NCBI GenBank assembly: GCA_965261915.1
Contig: CBDHDW010000013.1
Span: 2,542,001 to 2,606,000, forward strand
DNA length: 64,000 bases
From: JAIBDK01 sp965261915
GTDB lineage: Bacteria; Pseudomonadota; Gammaproteobacteria; Arenicellales; Poriferihabitantaceae
Direction: 5' to 3'
Both the position numbers and the translations under genes were made by a program. Under the pieces are notes generated by a model that was not told the DNA's origin, searched no databases, and saw only the letters and a list, made by a program, of their open reading frames with translations. Positions 1-8,635 of the stretch are shown in pieces. The stretch's first letter is position 1, and each line of letters starts with the position of its first letter.

Positions 1-768
1 AAACATTTTAATTTTATATTTCAAATTAAGTACTGCGAGAAATAGGAACAAATAGGCGATGGTATAACCTCTTAACCCTATAATGATAAAGCCGATTGAT
101 GCAATAAAACAGCATGCGGTAACAAATATAATCCCAACCCTACGCTGAGAAAAAAGATAACTAAGTAAAAAACAAAATTTAGCATAAAAGAAAAACTTTA
201 AATGATTATATGATGCACTAGACTCTGTAAATTGAAAATAATTCATCCCATTTGCCAATTTCAACATCTGCTTATATGATATAGATAAGAAGTATAACGA
301 AAAAACAACAGCTAATAAAAAAAATACTATCTCAATATATTTATTAAATATATTGATTTTAGGGATAAAACGATAGTATAACTCTACTTTTAACGTTGAA
401 AAAACTGTTGAAAATGCAATAAAATTAACTATTACAATGACAAAAATAATTGCCTTTGTAATAGTCATAATATTGATATCTTTACCAATAGTTATAATTT
501 CAAAATCCCCAACAACACTCAACATCGGCCTAGCAAGAATAAATATAACTGATGATATGAGAAATAGTGACTTCGGAGATAGGTAATCTCCTTCTGCCAT
601 GTACAAAAATAATAAAATAAGATTACTTACCAATAAAATAATTACGAATATAAAAATATCGTGGAAAACAATAAGCTCCCCGATAAAATACAATAATAGA
701 TAGGTAAAGTTAAAAATAAACAATGAAAATAAAAATAACGATTTATTTGATAAAGTTAGAGCTTTCAT
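1..768 (-). CDS. wzy: Wzy-like O-antigen polymerase, 5' part (runs off the window)
   Basis: The reading frame starts with ATG at 768 and stays open to base 1, giving 256 residues of an incomplete protein. It is extremely hydrophobic, with at least five likely membrane segments separated by short polar loops, and very AT-rich. The start overlaps the stop of the upstream glycosyltransferase as ATGA, so the two are translationally coupled. Its place at the end of an O-antigen operon that has a flippase and a glycosyltransferase but otherwise no polymerase makes a Wzy-type polymerase the natural reading; such proteins join repeat units in the periplasm. Wzy proteins have little sequence conservation, so the call rests on topology and context. 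An O-antigen ligase-like or other polytopic membrane protein is the alternative. Confidence 0.65.
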   Translation of the reverse strand, partial: MKALTLSNKSLFLFSLFIFNFTYLLLYFIGELIVFHDIFIFVIILLVSNLILLFLYMAEGDYLSPKSLFLISSVIFILARPMLSVVGDFEIITIGKDINIMTITKAIIFVIVIVNFIAFSTVFSTLKVELYYRFIPKINIFNKYIEIVFFLLAVVFSLYFLSISYKQMLKLANGMNYFQFTESSASYNHLKFFFYAKFCFLLSYLFSQRRVGIIFVTACCFIASIGFIIIGLRGYTIAYLFLFLAVLNLKYKIKMF

Positions 769-1907
769 TTTTTCTTTCCGATTAAAAAACGTATAAGTTT
801 TTTTAATTGGGATGATAAGAAAGGTATAAACATGCTATTTTTTAGACTTGAAAAAGAGGGTCTTTCATTACTCGCATTCATTATCGAACTATAAATATCA
901 TTACGGTTAAATCTCTTACTATAGTTATATGATTTCGATGCAGTACCAGATGAAGTATCTACGAACTGCTCAAAAATTTTCGTTAATGATTTTTTCTTTT
1001 GCTCTGGGTATACAAAACAGCTTTTAAATTCCCCTAATGAATAGCCTATCGAGTCATAAATCCATCTATAGGTTACCTTTTTTTCATTACATCTCAAAGG
1101 ATTGACTATGACAGTTGGAATAGAAAGCTTGGCTCCTTCGATGGCAGATGTCCCCATAGCAAAAACCAAAGTTGCTTCTTCTCGAAGCATATTCTCCATT
1201 TCAATGTATTTAAGAATGCCAAGTTTATTGATATTAAATAAATATTTATAAGTGTCAATTAAATCAATCCCATCACCATCCCCTATTATATAAAACTTAA
1301 TTTGCTCTTGAGTTCTCTCCACCCATAAATCAAGCTCTTTCAACAATTCCAACAAACTCCATACCTTAAAATCACGGTCTACTCTTCCAACCCAAAATAA
1401 AGAGTGCTTGCGACTGACTTTTTTACATTTTTGAAGAACTTTCTTTGTTGGTATGTCTATAGGTATTGGGTATATATTGGTAGATTTTTCGATCAGAGGC
1501 ATCCGCAAATTGTTTAAATCAAGATTGGCTCCAATTAAATCTGTATAAGCGAATATATTCTGTGATATCAGTTTATTTGCAAAACATATATATAAAGAAG
1601 AGAAAACTCTTTTATAAAAAATATTTTGTATTGAACTATTGTAAAAATAGCTTTGGAGCGCATCATGCCCCATACACCAGACCATTATTCGGCATTTTTT
1701 ATTAATATTATTCCTATTATTCCACAACCAATGTAATTCAGATGTAGGTAAAACAATAAGCTCAATACCATTCAAATCATGCTGCTGACTACCATTAAGA
1801 AACCTCACCGTATAATTGTTTTCAACCAACCAGTTGTGAAAGTCATCAAGTATCCTATCGGTTCCTCCAAATAACCCTTGTGTCAACAAACCTATATTTT
1901 TTAACAT
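765..1907 (-). CDS. GT-B fold glycosyltransferase of the O-antigen operon
   Basis: A 380-residue cytoplasmic protein. The first half carries an N-terminal Rossmann-like segment (GLLTQGLFGGTDRILDDF). The second half has the features of a GT4-type C-terminal domain: FWVGRVDRDFK near residue 172, FYIIGDGDG near 205, and a nucleotide-sugar binding stretch around 250-270 (FAMGTSAIEGAKLSIPTV), where the acidic residue of the usual EX7E motif can be placed. It would add one sugar, probably Fuc3NAc or L-fucose, to the lipid-linked repeat unit. It lies between wzx and the wzy-like gene and overlaps the latter by 4 bp. This is the only glycosyltransferase visible, so others must lie beyond the left edge. 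Donor and acceptor cannot be read from sequence. Confidence 0.8.
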   Translation of the reverse strand: MLKNIGLLTQGLFGGTDRILDDFHNWLVENNYTVRFLNGSQQHDLNGIELIVLPTSELHWLWNNRNNINKKCRIMVWCMGHDALQSYFYNSSIQNIFYKRVFSSLYICFANKLISQNIFAYTDLIGANLDLNNLRMPLIEKSTNIYPIPIDIPTKKVLQKCKKVSRKHSLFWVGRVDRDFKVWSLLELLKELDLWVERTQEQIKFYIIGDGDGIDLIDTYKYLFNINKLGILKYIEMENMLREEATLVFAMGTSAIEGAKLSIPTVIVNPLRCNEKKVTYRWIYDSIGYSLGEFKSCFVYPEQKKKSLTKIFEQFVDTSSGTASKSYNYSKRFNRNDIYSSIMNASNERPSFSSLKNSMFIPFLSSQLKKLIRFLIGKKK

Positions 1908-1951
1908 TTTGTTCCTAAATTAAGTGATATCAAAGACCAGTGATTACATGA

Positions 1952-3202
1952 TTACCTAGCAAATCGTTTTATATTAAAAAACATGACAATAAAATACAAA
2001 ATATAATTAATTAAATATGCAATGTTTGCCCCCTGAGTGCCATGCTCACGAACAAACAACCAAGCCAATAAAACAAACATCATAGAAAATAAAATTTCAG
2101 TTGTCACAAACCATTTTGTAGCGCCACGAGATAACATTGGGTAGGCATATAGCCAAGCGCTAATTTTTACAACATCACCTGTAAGCTGAATCGCAAAAAG
2201 ATCCCGTGCAGCAGTAAATTCAGCTGTAAACAATAAATGAATTGCAACATCTCGCATTAGATACACTCCTAATGCCAAAACACTCACGATAGGCAAAACT
2301 ATTTTTGCCGTTTTAGTTATCTCTGCTTTTATTGCATTAACGCCTACTAAAGCTGATAATTTAGGTAAATAATAAGTACCTAAAGCCATAGTAATTATAC
2401 CTAGGTATACTTCTGATATTCTCCAGACAGATTGCCATAATCCAGCTTGCTCCCAACCCACATATTCGACCAATATATTTCTGACAAATATTAATGACAC
2501 TGGCACAGTTAATGCACTTGTTAAAGCCATTAACACATAACCAGCAATTAGTTTTTTGTGTTTTATCTCTGTTCTCCCCCACCAAAAGCGAAGTTTAAAC
2601 CAGGGTTGCCGCATGCAGCAAAATAGCATTACCACACCAATTAATCCAGCTTGTAATGATGCTGCCAGTAATGCTCCTTGCAGGTTTTCTTGGACAATCA
2701 GTGTTATCATCACTGCGCCAGACAACACTGCAGAGATCATTCCCAAACCAACAAATAAGCGGTATCGCCGCATGCCATTGAGGACCGAGTTAATCAAAGC
2801 ACCGCAAACCGCCAAGGGTAATGTAAGTGCGATCACAACAATAAACCAAGCATAATCATAGCTATCGAATAGCCAATAGGACAAAGTATCTGAGAGCATG
2901 CATACAATAGGGATGACGATAAAAAGAAGCGCAAGAGCCCATTGTAAACTTGCTCTCCACCACGGCGCACAAGCATTTAACCCTTGCTGATTATATTCAG
3001 CCGTATATCGAACAACACCAGCACCTACAGGGGAGTTTGAAATACCTACTAAAACTAAAATAACACTTTGTAACTGCCCCAGCATTGCCATTCCTGTTGG
3101 ACCAGTATAAATGGCTATCACTTTTGCAATAACAAAACCGATCGCCATTTTAAGCAATGCCAACAGCGCTGTGAAGGAGGTTACCTTCAATAAACGTTTC
3201 AA
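1952..3202 (-). CDS. wzx: O-antigen flippase (Wzx, polysaccharide synthase family)
   Basis: A 416-residue polytopic inner-membrane protein with about 12 hydrophobic segments. The N-terminus (MKRLLKVTSFTALLALLKM) and the following loop (YTGPTGMAMLGQLQ) are typical of RfbX/WzxE-type translocases in the MOP superfamily, which flip undecaprenyl-pyrophosphate-linked O-units to the periplasm. Length is normal for the family (about 415-420). Its start overlaps the stop of the fdtB-like gene by 4 bp, so it is part of the same transcript. WzxE itself handles a Fuc4NAc-containing unit, which suits a cluster making a related dTDP-aminodeoxyhexose. No damage is visible. Confidence 0.9.
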   Translation of the reverse strand: MKRLLKVTSFTALLALLKMAIGFVIAKVIAIYTGPTGMAMLGQLQSVILVLVGISNSPVGAGVVRYTAEYNQQGLNACAPWWRASLQWALALLFIVIPIVCMLSDTLSYWLFDSYDYAWFIVVIALTLPLAVCGALINSVLNGMRRYRLFVGLGMISAVLSGAVMITLIVQENLQGALLAASLQAGLIGVVMLFCCMRQPWFKLRFWWGRTEIKHKKLIAGYVLMALTSALTVPVSLIFVRNILVEYVGWEQAGLWQSVWRISEVYLGIITMALGTYYLPKLSALVGVNAIKAEITKTAKIVLPIVSVLALGVYLMRDVAIHLLFTAEFTAARDLFAIQLTGDVVKISAWLYAYPMLSRGATKWFVTTEILFSMMFVLLAWLFVREHGTQGANIAYLINYILYFIVMFFNIKRFAR

Positions 3203-4302
3203 TTTATATAACTATTTAGAGCACAAATAACTATTTCAACATTTTCTTCAATCATCGTAGGATCCACTGGTACTGACAAAACCTTCTGATGTATTTTCTC
3301 AGTTATTGGTAAATTAAGATGATTCCATTTATTATAAGCTTGCTGCTTATGCGGCGGCAATGGATAATGGATTAATGATTGAACACCTTGCTCTTGTAGA
3401 TGTGTTTGCAGTGCATCTCGATTAGCGCACCGCACAACAAACAGATACCATACATGGGTATCAACTTCACCTACGCTAGGTAGCGTAATAGAGGGGTTCT
3501 TGATTTCATTTAAATATCGATTGGTGATATGTCTTCGTTGTTTTAATTCGGCTTCTAAATATCGCAGCTTAATACTTAACATAGCTGCTTGAATTTCATC
3601 TAAACGACTATTTACACCCTGATAGATATTTTCATATTTCTTATGAGAACCATAATTACCAAGAGCCTTGATTGCTTTAGCAAGCTCTTCATCACTCGTC
3701 GTTACAACCCCAGCATCACCTAAAGCACCCAAATTTTTACCTGGGTAAAAGCTAAATGCTCCAGCATGACCCCAGGAACCACATTTTTTTCCATCTCGAA
3801 TAGCACCATGTGATTGTGCGCAGTCCTCAAGTACTAACAACTCATGCTCTTTGGCAACAGACATGATTTCGGCCATTGGGGATATTTGCCCATATAAATG
3901 AACGGGTAAAATTACTTTCGTTTTAATTGTAATTGCATTAATTATAGTTTTGACATCAAGATTAAAAGTATCAGGATTAGGCTCCACCAGTACCGGCGTC
4001 AAATTATTTTCTGTGATTGCTAGTATTGATGCTATATAAGTATTAGCTTGAACAATAACCTCATCACCATCTTGTAACTTTCCAAGTTCTTTCCATGCAC
4101 GTAAAGTCAAAGTGAGTGCATCTAGACCATTTGCTACCCCAACGCTATACTCTGAACCACAATATTTCGCAAATTCTTGCTCAAACTTATCAACATGAGA
4201 GCCTCGGATGTACCATCCAGAGTCAATAACTTTAGCACACGCTTCTTTTAGCTCTTCTTTATATTGGGCGTTTATTGCTTGTAAATCTAAAAATTTAATC
4301 AT
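3199..4302 (-). CDS. fdtB: dTDP-3-oxo-6-deoxyhexose aminotransferase (DegT/DnrJ/EryC1/StrS family)
   Basis: A PLP-dependent sugar aminotransferase of 367 residues, the normal family length. It shows the family landmarks: DKFEQEFAKYCG near 40, GVANGLDALTL, EDCAQSHGA (PLP-ring aspartate) near 160 and SFYPGKNLGALGDAG near 185, where the lysine forms the internal aldimine. With the FdtA-type ketoisomerase and a hexapeptide acetyltransferase next to it, the likely reaction is transamination of a dTDP-3-keto-6-deoxyhexose at C3, giving dTDP-Fuc3N or dTDP-Qui3N. It overlaps the acetyltransferase gene by 8 bp and wzx by 4 bp. The family and position are secure; the exact sugar epimer is inferred. Confidence 0.88.
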   Translation of the reverse strand: MIKFLDLQAINAQYKEELKEACAKVIDSGWYIRGSHVDKFEQEFAKYCGSEYSVGVANGLDALTLTLRAWKELGKLQDGDEVIVQANTYIASILAITENNLTPVLVEPNPDTFNLDVKTIINAITIKTKVILPVHLYGQISPMAEIMSVAKEHELLVLEDCAQSHGAIRDGKKCGSWGHAGAFSFYPGKNLGALGDAGVVTTSDEELAKAIKALGNYGSHKKYENIYQGVNSRLDEIQAAMLSIKLRYLEAELKQRRHITNRYLNEIKNPSITLPSVGEVDTHVWYLFVVRCANRDALQTHLQEQGVQSLIHYPLPPHKQQAYNKWNHLNLPITEKIHQKVLSVPVDPTMIEENVEIVICALNSYIN

Positions 4303-4765
4303 TTTTACACTCTAAATATTTAATTATTTTTGCTGGGTTTCCAACCACAACTGCATTATCTGGCACATTTTTAGTAACTACTGAGCCAGCCCCTACCATG
4401 CAATTTCTTCCCAGAGTTAGTCCTGGTAAAATAGTGGCATTGGCACCTATAGAAGCACTTTCTTTTATTATTGTTTGAACGAATATTTCAGGGTATTGTT
4501 TTGATCTTGGGTGTTTATCATTTGTAAAAGCTACACATGGTCCGATAAATACTTTGTCTTCTATCCTAATTCCATCCCAAATATAAACACCAGACTTAAC
4601 AGTTACTTCATTACCAATAACTACATCTGATTCAATCAGCGTATGTGCGCAAATATTGCAATCGTTACCAATCACAGCGCCATCTAAAATAACTGAGAAC
4701 TGCCATATTCTGGTATTTAAACCTATATTATTAGATTGCACTTCACTTAAAGGATGTATACTCAC
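4295..4765 (-). CDS. Hexapeptide-repeat sugar N-acetyltransferase (FdtC/QdtC type)
   Basis: A 156-residue left-handed beta-helix protein made of repeated [LIV]-G-X4 hexapeptides (for example GAVIGNDCNICAHTLIESDV, and NATILPGLTLGRNCMVGAGS near the C-terminus), ending in the common NVPDNAVVVGNPAKII tail. In such acyltransferases the helix trimer binds acetyl-CoA; the histidine in TNDKHPRS near residue 84 is a plausible catalytic base. Sitting between the ketoisomerase and the aminotransferase, it most likely acetylates the new 3-amino group, completing dTDP-Fuc3NAc (or Qui3NAc). It overlaps the upstream gene by 4 bp and the downstream one by 8 bp, typical of this sugar cassette. Confidence 0.85.
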   Translation of the reverse strand: MSIHPLSEVQSNNIGLNTRIWQFSVILDGAVIGNDCNICAHTLIESDVVIGNEVTVKSGVYIWDGIRIEDKVFIGPCVAFTNDKHPRSKQYPEIFVQTIIKESASIGANATILPGLTLGRNCMVGAGSVVTKNVPDNAVVVGNPAKIIKYLECKND

Positions 4766-5166
4766 TTAGCACCTACCGATAAAAGAAAATCATTATAATC
4801 ACGAATATAATCTGCTTCATCATAATAATTACTAGCAAGAACTAACAAAACACAATCATCACTAAAATCATGCATTTCATGCCATTGCATCTTATCTATT
4901 AGTATTCCATGAGTCGGGTTTTCCATCACAATTTCTTGTTTTTCACTACCGTTATCCATAATGAATTTACAGCGCCCACTGATACATACAGCAACTTGTT
5001 TCAATTCTTTATGAGCATGAAAGCCTCTAGCAACGCCTGCTTGCGTTCCAAAAATATAATAAACACGTTTTATATCAAACGGAATGTCTTGGTTCCCCTC
5101 TAGAACAACGAGGCTCCCCCGTTCATCATCTAATAATTTAAAATCTATGATGTTAATAAAGCTCAT
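4762..5166 (-). CDS. fdtA: dTDP-4-oxo-6-deoxy-glucose 3,4-ketoisomerase (cupin)
   Basis: A small cupin of 134 residues matching the FdtA/QdtA/WxcM-type ketoisomerase family. Visible landmarks are RGSLVVLEG near the N-terminus, KRVYYIF, the catalytic histidine loop RGFHAHKELKQ near residues 47-57, and QWHEMHDFS near 93-101, followed by VLASNYYDEADYIRDY. These enzymes move the keto group of dTDP-4-keto-6-deoxyglucose, the RmlB product, from C4 to C3. FdtA gives the galacto and QdtA the gluco epimer; a few active-site residues decide this and I cannot settle it by eye. The gene is coupled by 4-bp overlaps to rmlA upstream and the acetyltransferase downstream. Confidence 0.88.
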   Translation of the reverse strand: MSFINIIDFKLLDDERGSLVVLEGNQDIPFDIKRVYYIFGTQAGVARGFHAHKELKQVAVCISGRCKFIMDNGSEKQEIVMENPTHGILIDKMQWHEMHDFSDDCVLLVLASNYYDEADYIRDYNDFLLSVGAK

Positions 5167-6035
5167 TTAGAATCCTTAACTAACTGAAATAAATACTGAC
5201 CATAACTATTTTTTTTCATGTTTTCAGCAGATTCTAAAATAAACTCTGTTGATAACCAACCTTGCTTCCAAGAAATTTCCTCTAAGCAGGCTACTTTTAG
5301 CCCTTGTCGATGCTCTATCGTTTGTACAAAATTACTTGCTTCTAACAAACTATCGTGTGTTCCTGTATCTAACCAAGTAAAACCACGCCCGAGTATTTCA
5401 ACATTTAAATCACCACGTTTTAAATAAGCATTGTTAACACATGTTATTTCAAGCTCACCACGGGCAGACGGTTTAATTGATTTTGCTATTTCAACAACAT
5501 CATTATCATAAAAATACAAACCAGTAACGGCATAATTAGATTTTGGTACTGTTGGTTTTTCCTCTATGGTAAGAGCTTTCATTTGATGGTCAAAATCTAC
5601 AACACCAAACCTTTCAGGATCTTTTACTTGGTATCCAAAAACGGTGGCACCTTTTTTACGCTCGACTGCATTTAAAAGCTTAGGAGAAAATCCCTGACCA
5701 TAAAAAATATTATCACCAAGTACCAAACAGACATTATCATCACCGATGAATTCTTCACCAATAATAAATGCTTGAGCCAATCCATCAGGGCTTGGCTGGA
5801 TTTCATACGAAATATTAATGCCAAATTGTGAACCATCACCTAACAACCGCTGATAACCATCCATATCATCAAAAGTAGAGATAATTAGAATATCTTTTAT
5901 CCCAGCCAACATAAGTACTGACAAAGGATAAAAGATCATAGGTTTATCGTAAATAGGCAATAAATGCTTAGAAACTCTCTGAGTAATAGGATAAAGGCGC
6001 GTTCCTGACCCTCCTGCTAATACAATACCTTTCAT
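5163..6035 (-). CDS. rmlA: Glucose-1-phosphate thymidylyltransferase
   Basis: The 290-residue RmlA makes dTDP-glucose from dTTP and glucose-1-phosphate, the entry point of all dTDP-deoxysugars. The nucleotidyltransferase signature GIVLAGGSGTRLYPIT is at residues 3-18, followed by SKHLLPIYDKPMIFYPLS; GDNIFYGQG near 110 and EEKPTVPKSNYAVTGLYFYD near 161-180 are the sugar-phosphate and metal-binding regions. The length matches E. coli RmlA. It is coupled to rmlB by a TAATG junction (stop and start share one base) and to fdtA by a 4-bp overlap. Confidence 0.97.
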   Translation of the reverse strand: MKGIVLAGGSGTRLYPITQRVSKHLLPIYDKPMIFYPLSVLMLAGIKDILIISTFDDMDGYQRLLGDGSQFGINISYEIQPSPDGLAQAFIIGEEFIGDDNVCLVLGDNIFYGQGFSPKLLNAVERKKGATVFGYQVKDPERFGVVDFDHQMKALTIEEKPTVPKSNYAVTGLYFYDNDVVEIAKSIKPSARGELEITCVNNAYLKRGDLNVEILGRGFTWLDTGTHDSLLEASNFVQTIEHRQGLKVACLEEISWKQGWLSTEFILESAENMKKNSYGQYLFQLVKDSK

Positions 6036-7114
6036 TATGATTTATTTCCTAATCGTTCCAAAGTATATGAGCCATCTAACACGTGACTCCACCACTCTTT
6101 ATTACTCAAATACCATTCGACTGTTTTGCGGAGCCCAGTATCAAAAGTCTCCTCAGGTTTCCACCCTAGATCACGCTCAATCTTTGCAGCATCTATAGCA
6201 TAGCGTACATCATGACCGGGCCTGTCTGTGACATAGGTAATTAAACTTTGAAAGCCTTCTCCATTCCCACCTTCACGTGAATAACGGTTGGTTGGCACTA
6301 GCTCTTCCAGCAAGGTACAAATAGTTTTCACTACATCTATATTGGCTTTTTCATTATGACCACCAATATTATATGTTTCACCAACTTTTCCTTCAGTTGC
6401 AACAAGATATAATGCGCGGGCATGATCTTCAACATATAACCAGTCACGAATTTGTTGACCATTGCCATATACAGGTAATGCTTTACCTTCTAATGCGTTT
6501 AAAATTATTAATGGAATTAGTTTTTCAGGAAAATGATAAGGCCCATAGTTGTTTGAACAATTAGTTATAACAGTCGGAAATCCGTAGGTTCTCAACCATG
6601 CTCTGACTAAATGATCACTTGATGCTTTTGAAGCCGAATACGGGGAACTTGGTGCGTAAGGCGTTTTTTCAGTAAATAAATCTTTTGGTCCGTCTAAATC
6701 ACCATAAACCTCGTCAGTTGAAATATGGTGGAAACGAAATAAATTTTTCTTTTCACTAGACAAGGTCATCCAGTATTGGCGAGTTGCCTCAAGTAAGGTA
6801 TAGGTACCCAGAATATTCGTTTCGATAAATGCTGTTGGCCCATCTATTGAACGGTCAACATGTGATTCTGCTGCTAAATGCATAACAGCATCTGGCTTAT
6901 ATTCGGCAAAAACACGATCTAACTCGCCTCTATCACAAATATCAACTTGTTCAAATGCATATCGAATTGAATCGGATACTGCTACAAGCGACTCTAAGTT
7001 GCCTGCATATGTGAGTTTATCAAGATTAATTACAGTATCTTGTGTACTTTGTATAATATGGCGAATAACGGCAGAGCCGATAAACCCTGCGCCACCAGTG
7101 ATTAATATCTTCAT
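6035..7114 (-). CDS. rmlB: dTDP-glucose 4,6-dehydratase
   Basis: A 359-residue extended short-chain dehydrogenase. It has the NAD-binding GGAGFIGSAVIRHI at 7-20, DVMHLAAESHVDRSI near 77-91, the catalytic STDEVYGDL near 132 and YSASKASSDHLVRAW (YxxxK) near 158. It converts dTDP-glucose to dTDP-4-keto-6-deoxyglucose, the branch point for the ketoisomerase downstream. No rmlC or rmlD is present, so the intermediate is not going to dTDP-rhamnose here. The product ends 5 bp before the fcl-to-rmlB junction and shares one base with rmlA. Confidence 0.97.
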   Translation of the reverse strand: MKILITGGAGFIGSAVIRHIIQSTQDTVINLDKLTYAGNLESLVAVSDSIRYAFEQVDICDRGELDRVFAEYKPDAVMHLAAESHVDRSIDGPTAFIETNILGTYTLLEATRQYWMTLSSEKKNLFRFHHISTDEVYGDLDGPKDLFTEKTPYAPSSPYSASKASSDHLVRAWLRTYGFPTVITNCSNNYGPYHFPEKLIPLIILNALEGKALPVYGNGQQIRDWLYVEDHARALYLVATEGKVGETYNIGGHNEKANIDVVKTICTLLEELVPTNRYSREGGNGEGFQSLITYVTDRPGHDVRYAIDAAKIERDLGWKPEETFDTGLRKTVEWYLSNKEWWSHVLDGSYTLERLGNKS

Positions 7115-7119
7115 TTAAA

Positions 7120-8088
7120 CTAACCTCTAAACTTATCTTGATTATCAATAAACCATTGATAAGCCATATTCAAACCATCCTCTAAATTAACTGAATACTG
7201 CCAACCTAAATAGTTAAGCCTATCAACATTCATCAATTTACGAGGTGCTCCATCTGGCTTGGTTGCATCAAATTTAACTTTACCTTCAAAGCCAACCACT
7301 TTAGCAACTGTTTCTACCAATTCTCGAATAGTACAATCAACACCCGTTCCAACATTAATATGGCTTAACATGGGCTCTGTATTTGCTAGATAAATCTCTT
7401 TATCAAGTTCCATCACATAAATAGAAGCAGCAGCCATATCGTCAACATATAAAAACTCACGCATTGGCTTACCACTGCCCCATGCAATTACTTCTTTATC
7501 GTTATTTAATTTAGCTTCATGAAAGCGGCGTAATAATGCAGGAATAACATGGCTATTTTCGGGATGAAAGTTATCAAAAGTCCCATAAAGATTCGTCGGC
7601 ATCACACTACGGTAATCTCGTCCATACTGACGGTTATAACTTTCACAAAGCTTGATACCTGCTATTTTAGCGATAGCATAAGGCTCATTGGTTTCTTCTA
7701 ACGTACCTGTTAACAAAGCGGTTTCTTTCAGTGGTTGCTCAGCCAATTTAGGGTAAATACACGAAGAGCCTAAAAATAGTAATTGCTGAATACCCGCTAG
7801 ATGCGCACTGTGGATAATATTACACTGGATCATTAGATTTTCATAAATAAAATCGGCAGGGTAAGTGTTGTTAGCAACAATACCGCCCACTTTAGCGGCA
7901 GCTAAATAAACTTGGTCTATTTTTTCTGTTTGAAAAAACGTTTGTACCGCTTGTTGGTTAGTTAAATCTAACGCTTTACGTGAGCGAGTAATAACTTCAA
8001 TCGTCTCATCATTGATTAATTGACGCACGATAGCTGAACCAACCATGCCGTTATGGCCAGCGACAAAAATTCTTTTTTTAATATTCAT
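7120..8088 (-). CDS. fcl: GDP-L-fucose synthase
   Basis: The bifunctional epimerase/reductase that turns GDP-4-keto-6-deoxymannose, the Gmd product, into GDP-L-fucose. I place the start at 8088 (MNIKKRIFVAGHNGMVGSAI), which has AAAGG five bases upstream; a longer frame to 8124 adds 12 residues unlike the family. The resulting 322 residues are normal. Motifs: NADP-binding GHNGMVGSAI, the SSCIYP serine region near 107, and the YAIAKIAG catalytic Tyr/Lys pair near 137. It is separated from gmd by the DUF4160/DUF2442 pair, an unusual break in a normally adjacent gmd-fcl couple. Confidence 0.95.
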   Translation of the reverse strand: MNIKKRIFVAGHNGMVGSAIVRQLINDETIEVITRSRKALDLTNQQAVQTFFQTEKIDQVYLAAAKVGGIVANNTYPADFIYENLMIQCNIIHSAHLAGIQQLLFLGSSCIYPKLAEQPLKETALLTGTLEETNEPYAIAKIAGIKLCESYNRQYGRDYRSVMPTNLYGTFDNFHPENSHVIPALLRRFHEAKLNNDKEVIAWGSGKPMREFLYVDDMAAASIYVMELDKEIYLANTEPMLSHINVGTGVDCTIRELVETVAKVVGFEGKVKFDATKPDGAPRKLMNVDRLNYLGWQYSVNLEDGLNMAYQWFIDNQDKFRG

Positions 8089-8130
8089 AAATACCTTTGA
8101 AAACCGTGTTAGCGAATTCAGCACTGTTAA

Positions 8131-8364
8131 TTACGACAGTTTTGTCCATTTTGCCTCTATGGTATCAGCCGATAAATCGGCACCACAATCCCACTCTATA
8201 AAATATTTACCGTTATGTATCTTATTGAAATTATCATTTTCTTTTAATTGAGAAAATGCTTCTGAATCTAAGTAAGGCGTTACATCAAAAAGACCTGACT
8301 GGTTATTTTCATCTGTTATATATAATAGGTAATTATTTTGAGGAACTATACTTTCAATAATCAT
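8131..8364 (-). CDS. DUF2442 domain protein
   Basis: A 77-residue protein with the DUF2442 layout: an N-terminal strand region (YLLYITDENNQSGLFDVTPYL), a central FSQLKENDNFNKI helix/loop and a C-terminal IEWDCGADLSADTIEAKW segment corresponding to the family's W-x-x-G-x-D signature. It overlaps the upstream DUF4160 gene by 4 bp. DUF2442 proteins are often found beside DUF4160 partners in two-gene modules that have been predicted, not shown here, to be toxin-antitoxin-like. Nothing ties it to polysaccharide synthesis except position. Confidence 0.8.
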   Translation of the reverse strand: MIIESIVPQNNYLLYITDENNQSGLFDVTPYLDSEAFSQLKENDNFNKIHNGKYFIEWDCGADLSADTIEAKWTKLS

Positions 8365-8633
8365 TGATCTAACCCTCGTATTGGAAATGGTTTTTTACCC
8401 TTTACAGCTAATGTCCAGTCAGCAGAAAGATCTTCATTATGAATTTCTATCCATGCCACGACTAACTTATGCTTTTTAGGCGGTAATCTACCAGCCAATA
8501 GGTCGCCATCTTTAATCGCATAAACAGCTGTTTCGCCTTGATATTCAACATGAATATGTGGCGTATGATGTTTCTCTGTATCATAGCAAAACATTCTAAC
8601 CAAAATGCCATAGAACATTGAAATAGTAGGCAT
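8361..8633 (-). CDS. DUF4160 domain protein
   Basis: A 90-residue protein that fits DUF4160: MPTISMFYGILVRMFCYD, then HHTPHIHVEYQGETAVYAIKDG (the H-x-PHIHV signature near 22-28) and a basic helix RLPPKKHKLVVAWIEIH. The start lies 2 bp after the gmd stop and the end overlaps the DUF2442 gene by 4 bp, so the pair is inserted neatly into the transcript between gmd and fcl. The molecular role of the family is unknown; predicted two-gene toxin-antitoxin-like modules with DUF2442 are common in proteobacteria. Confidence 0.82.
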   Translation of the reverse strand: MPTISMFYGILVRMFCYDTEKHHTPHIHVEYQGETAVYAIKDGDLLAGRLPPKKHKLVVAWIEIHNEDLSADWTLAVKGKKPFPIRGLDQ

Positions 8634-8635
8634 AA

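Noticed and set aside
2556..2855. Plus-strand frames inside the O-antigen operon
   Set aside because: They overlap well-supported minus-strand genes and lack coding character.
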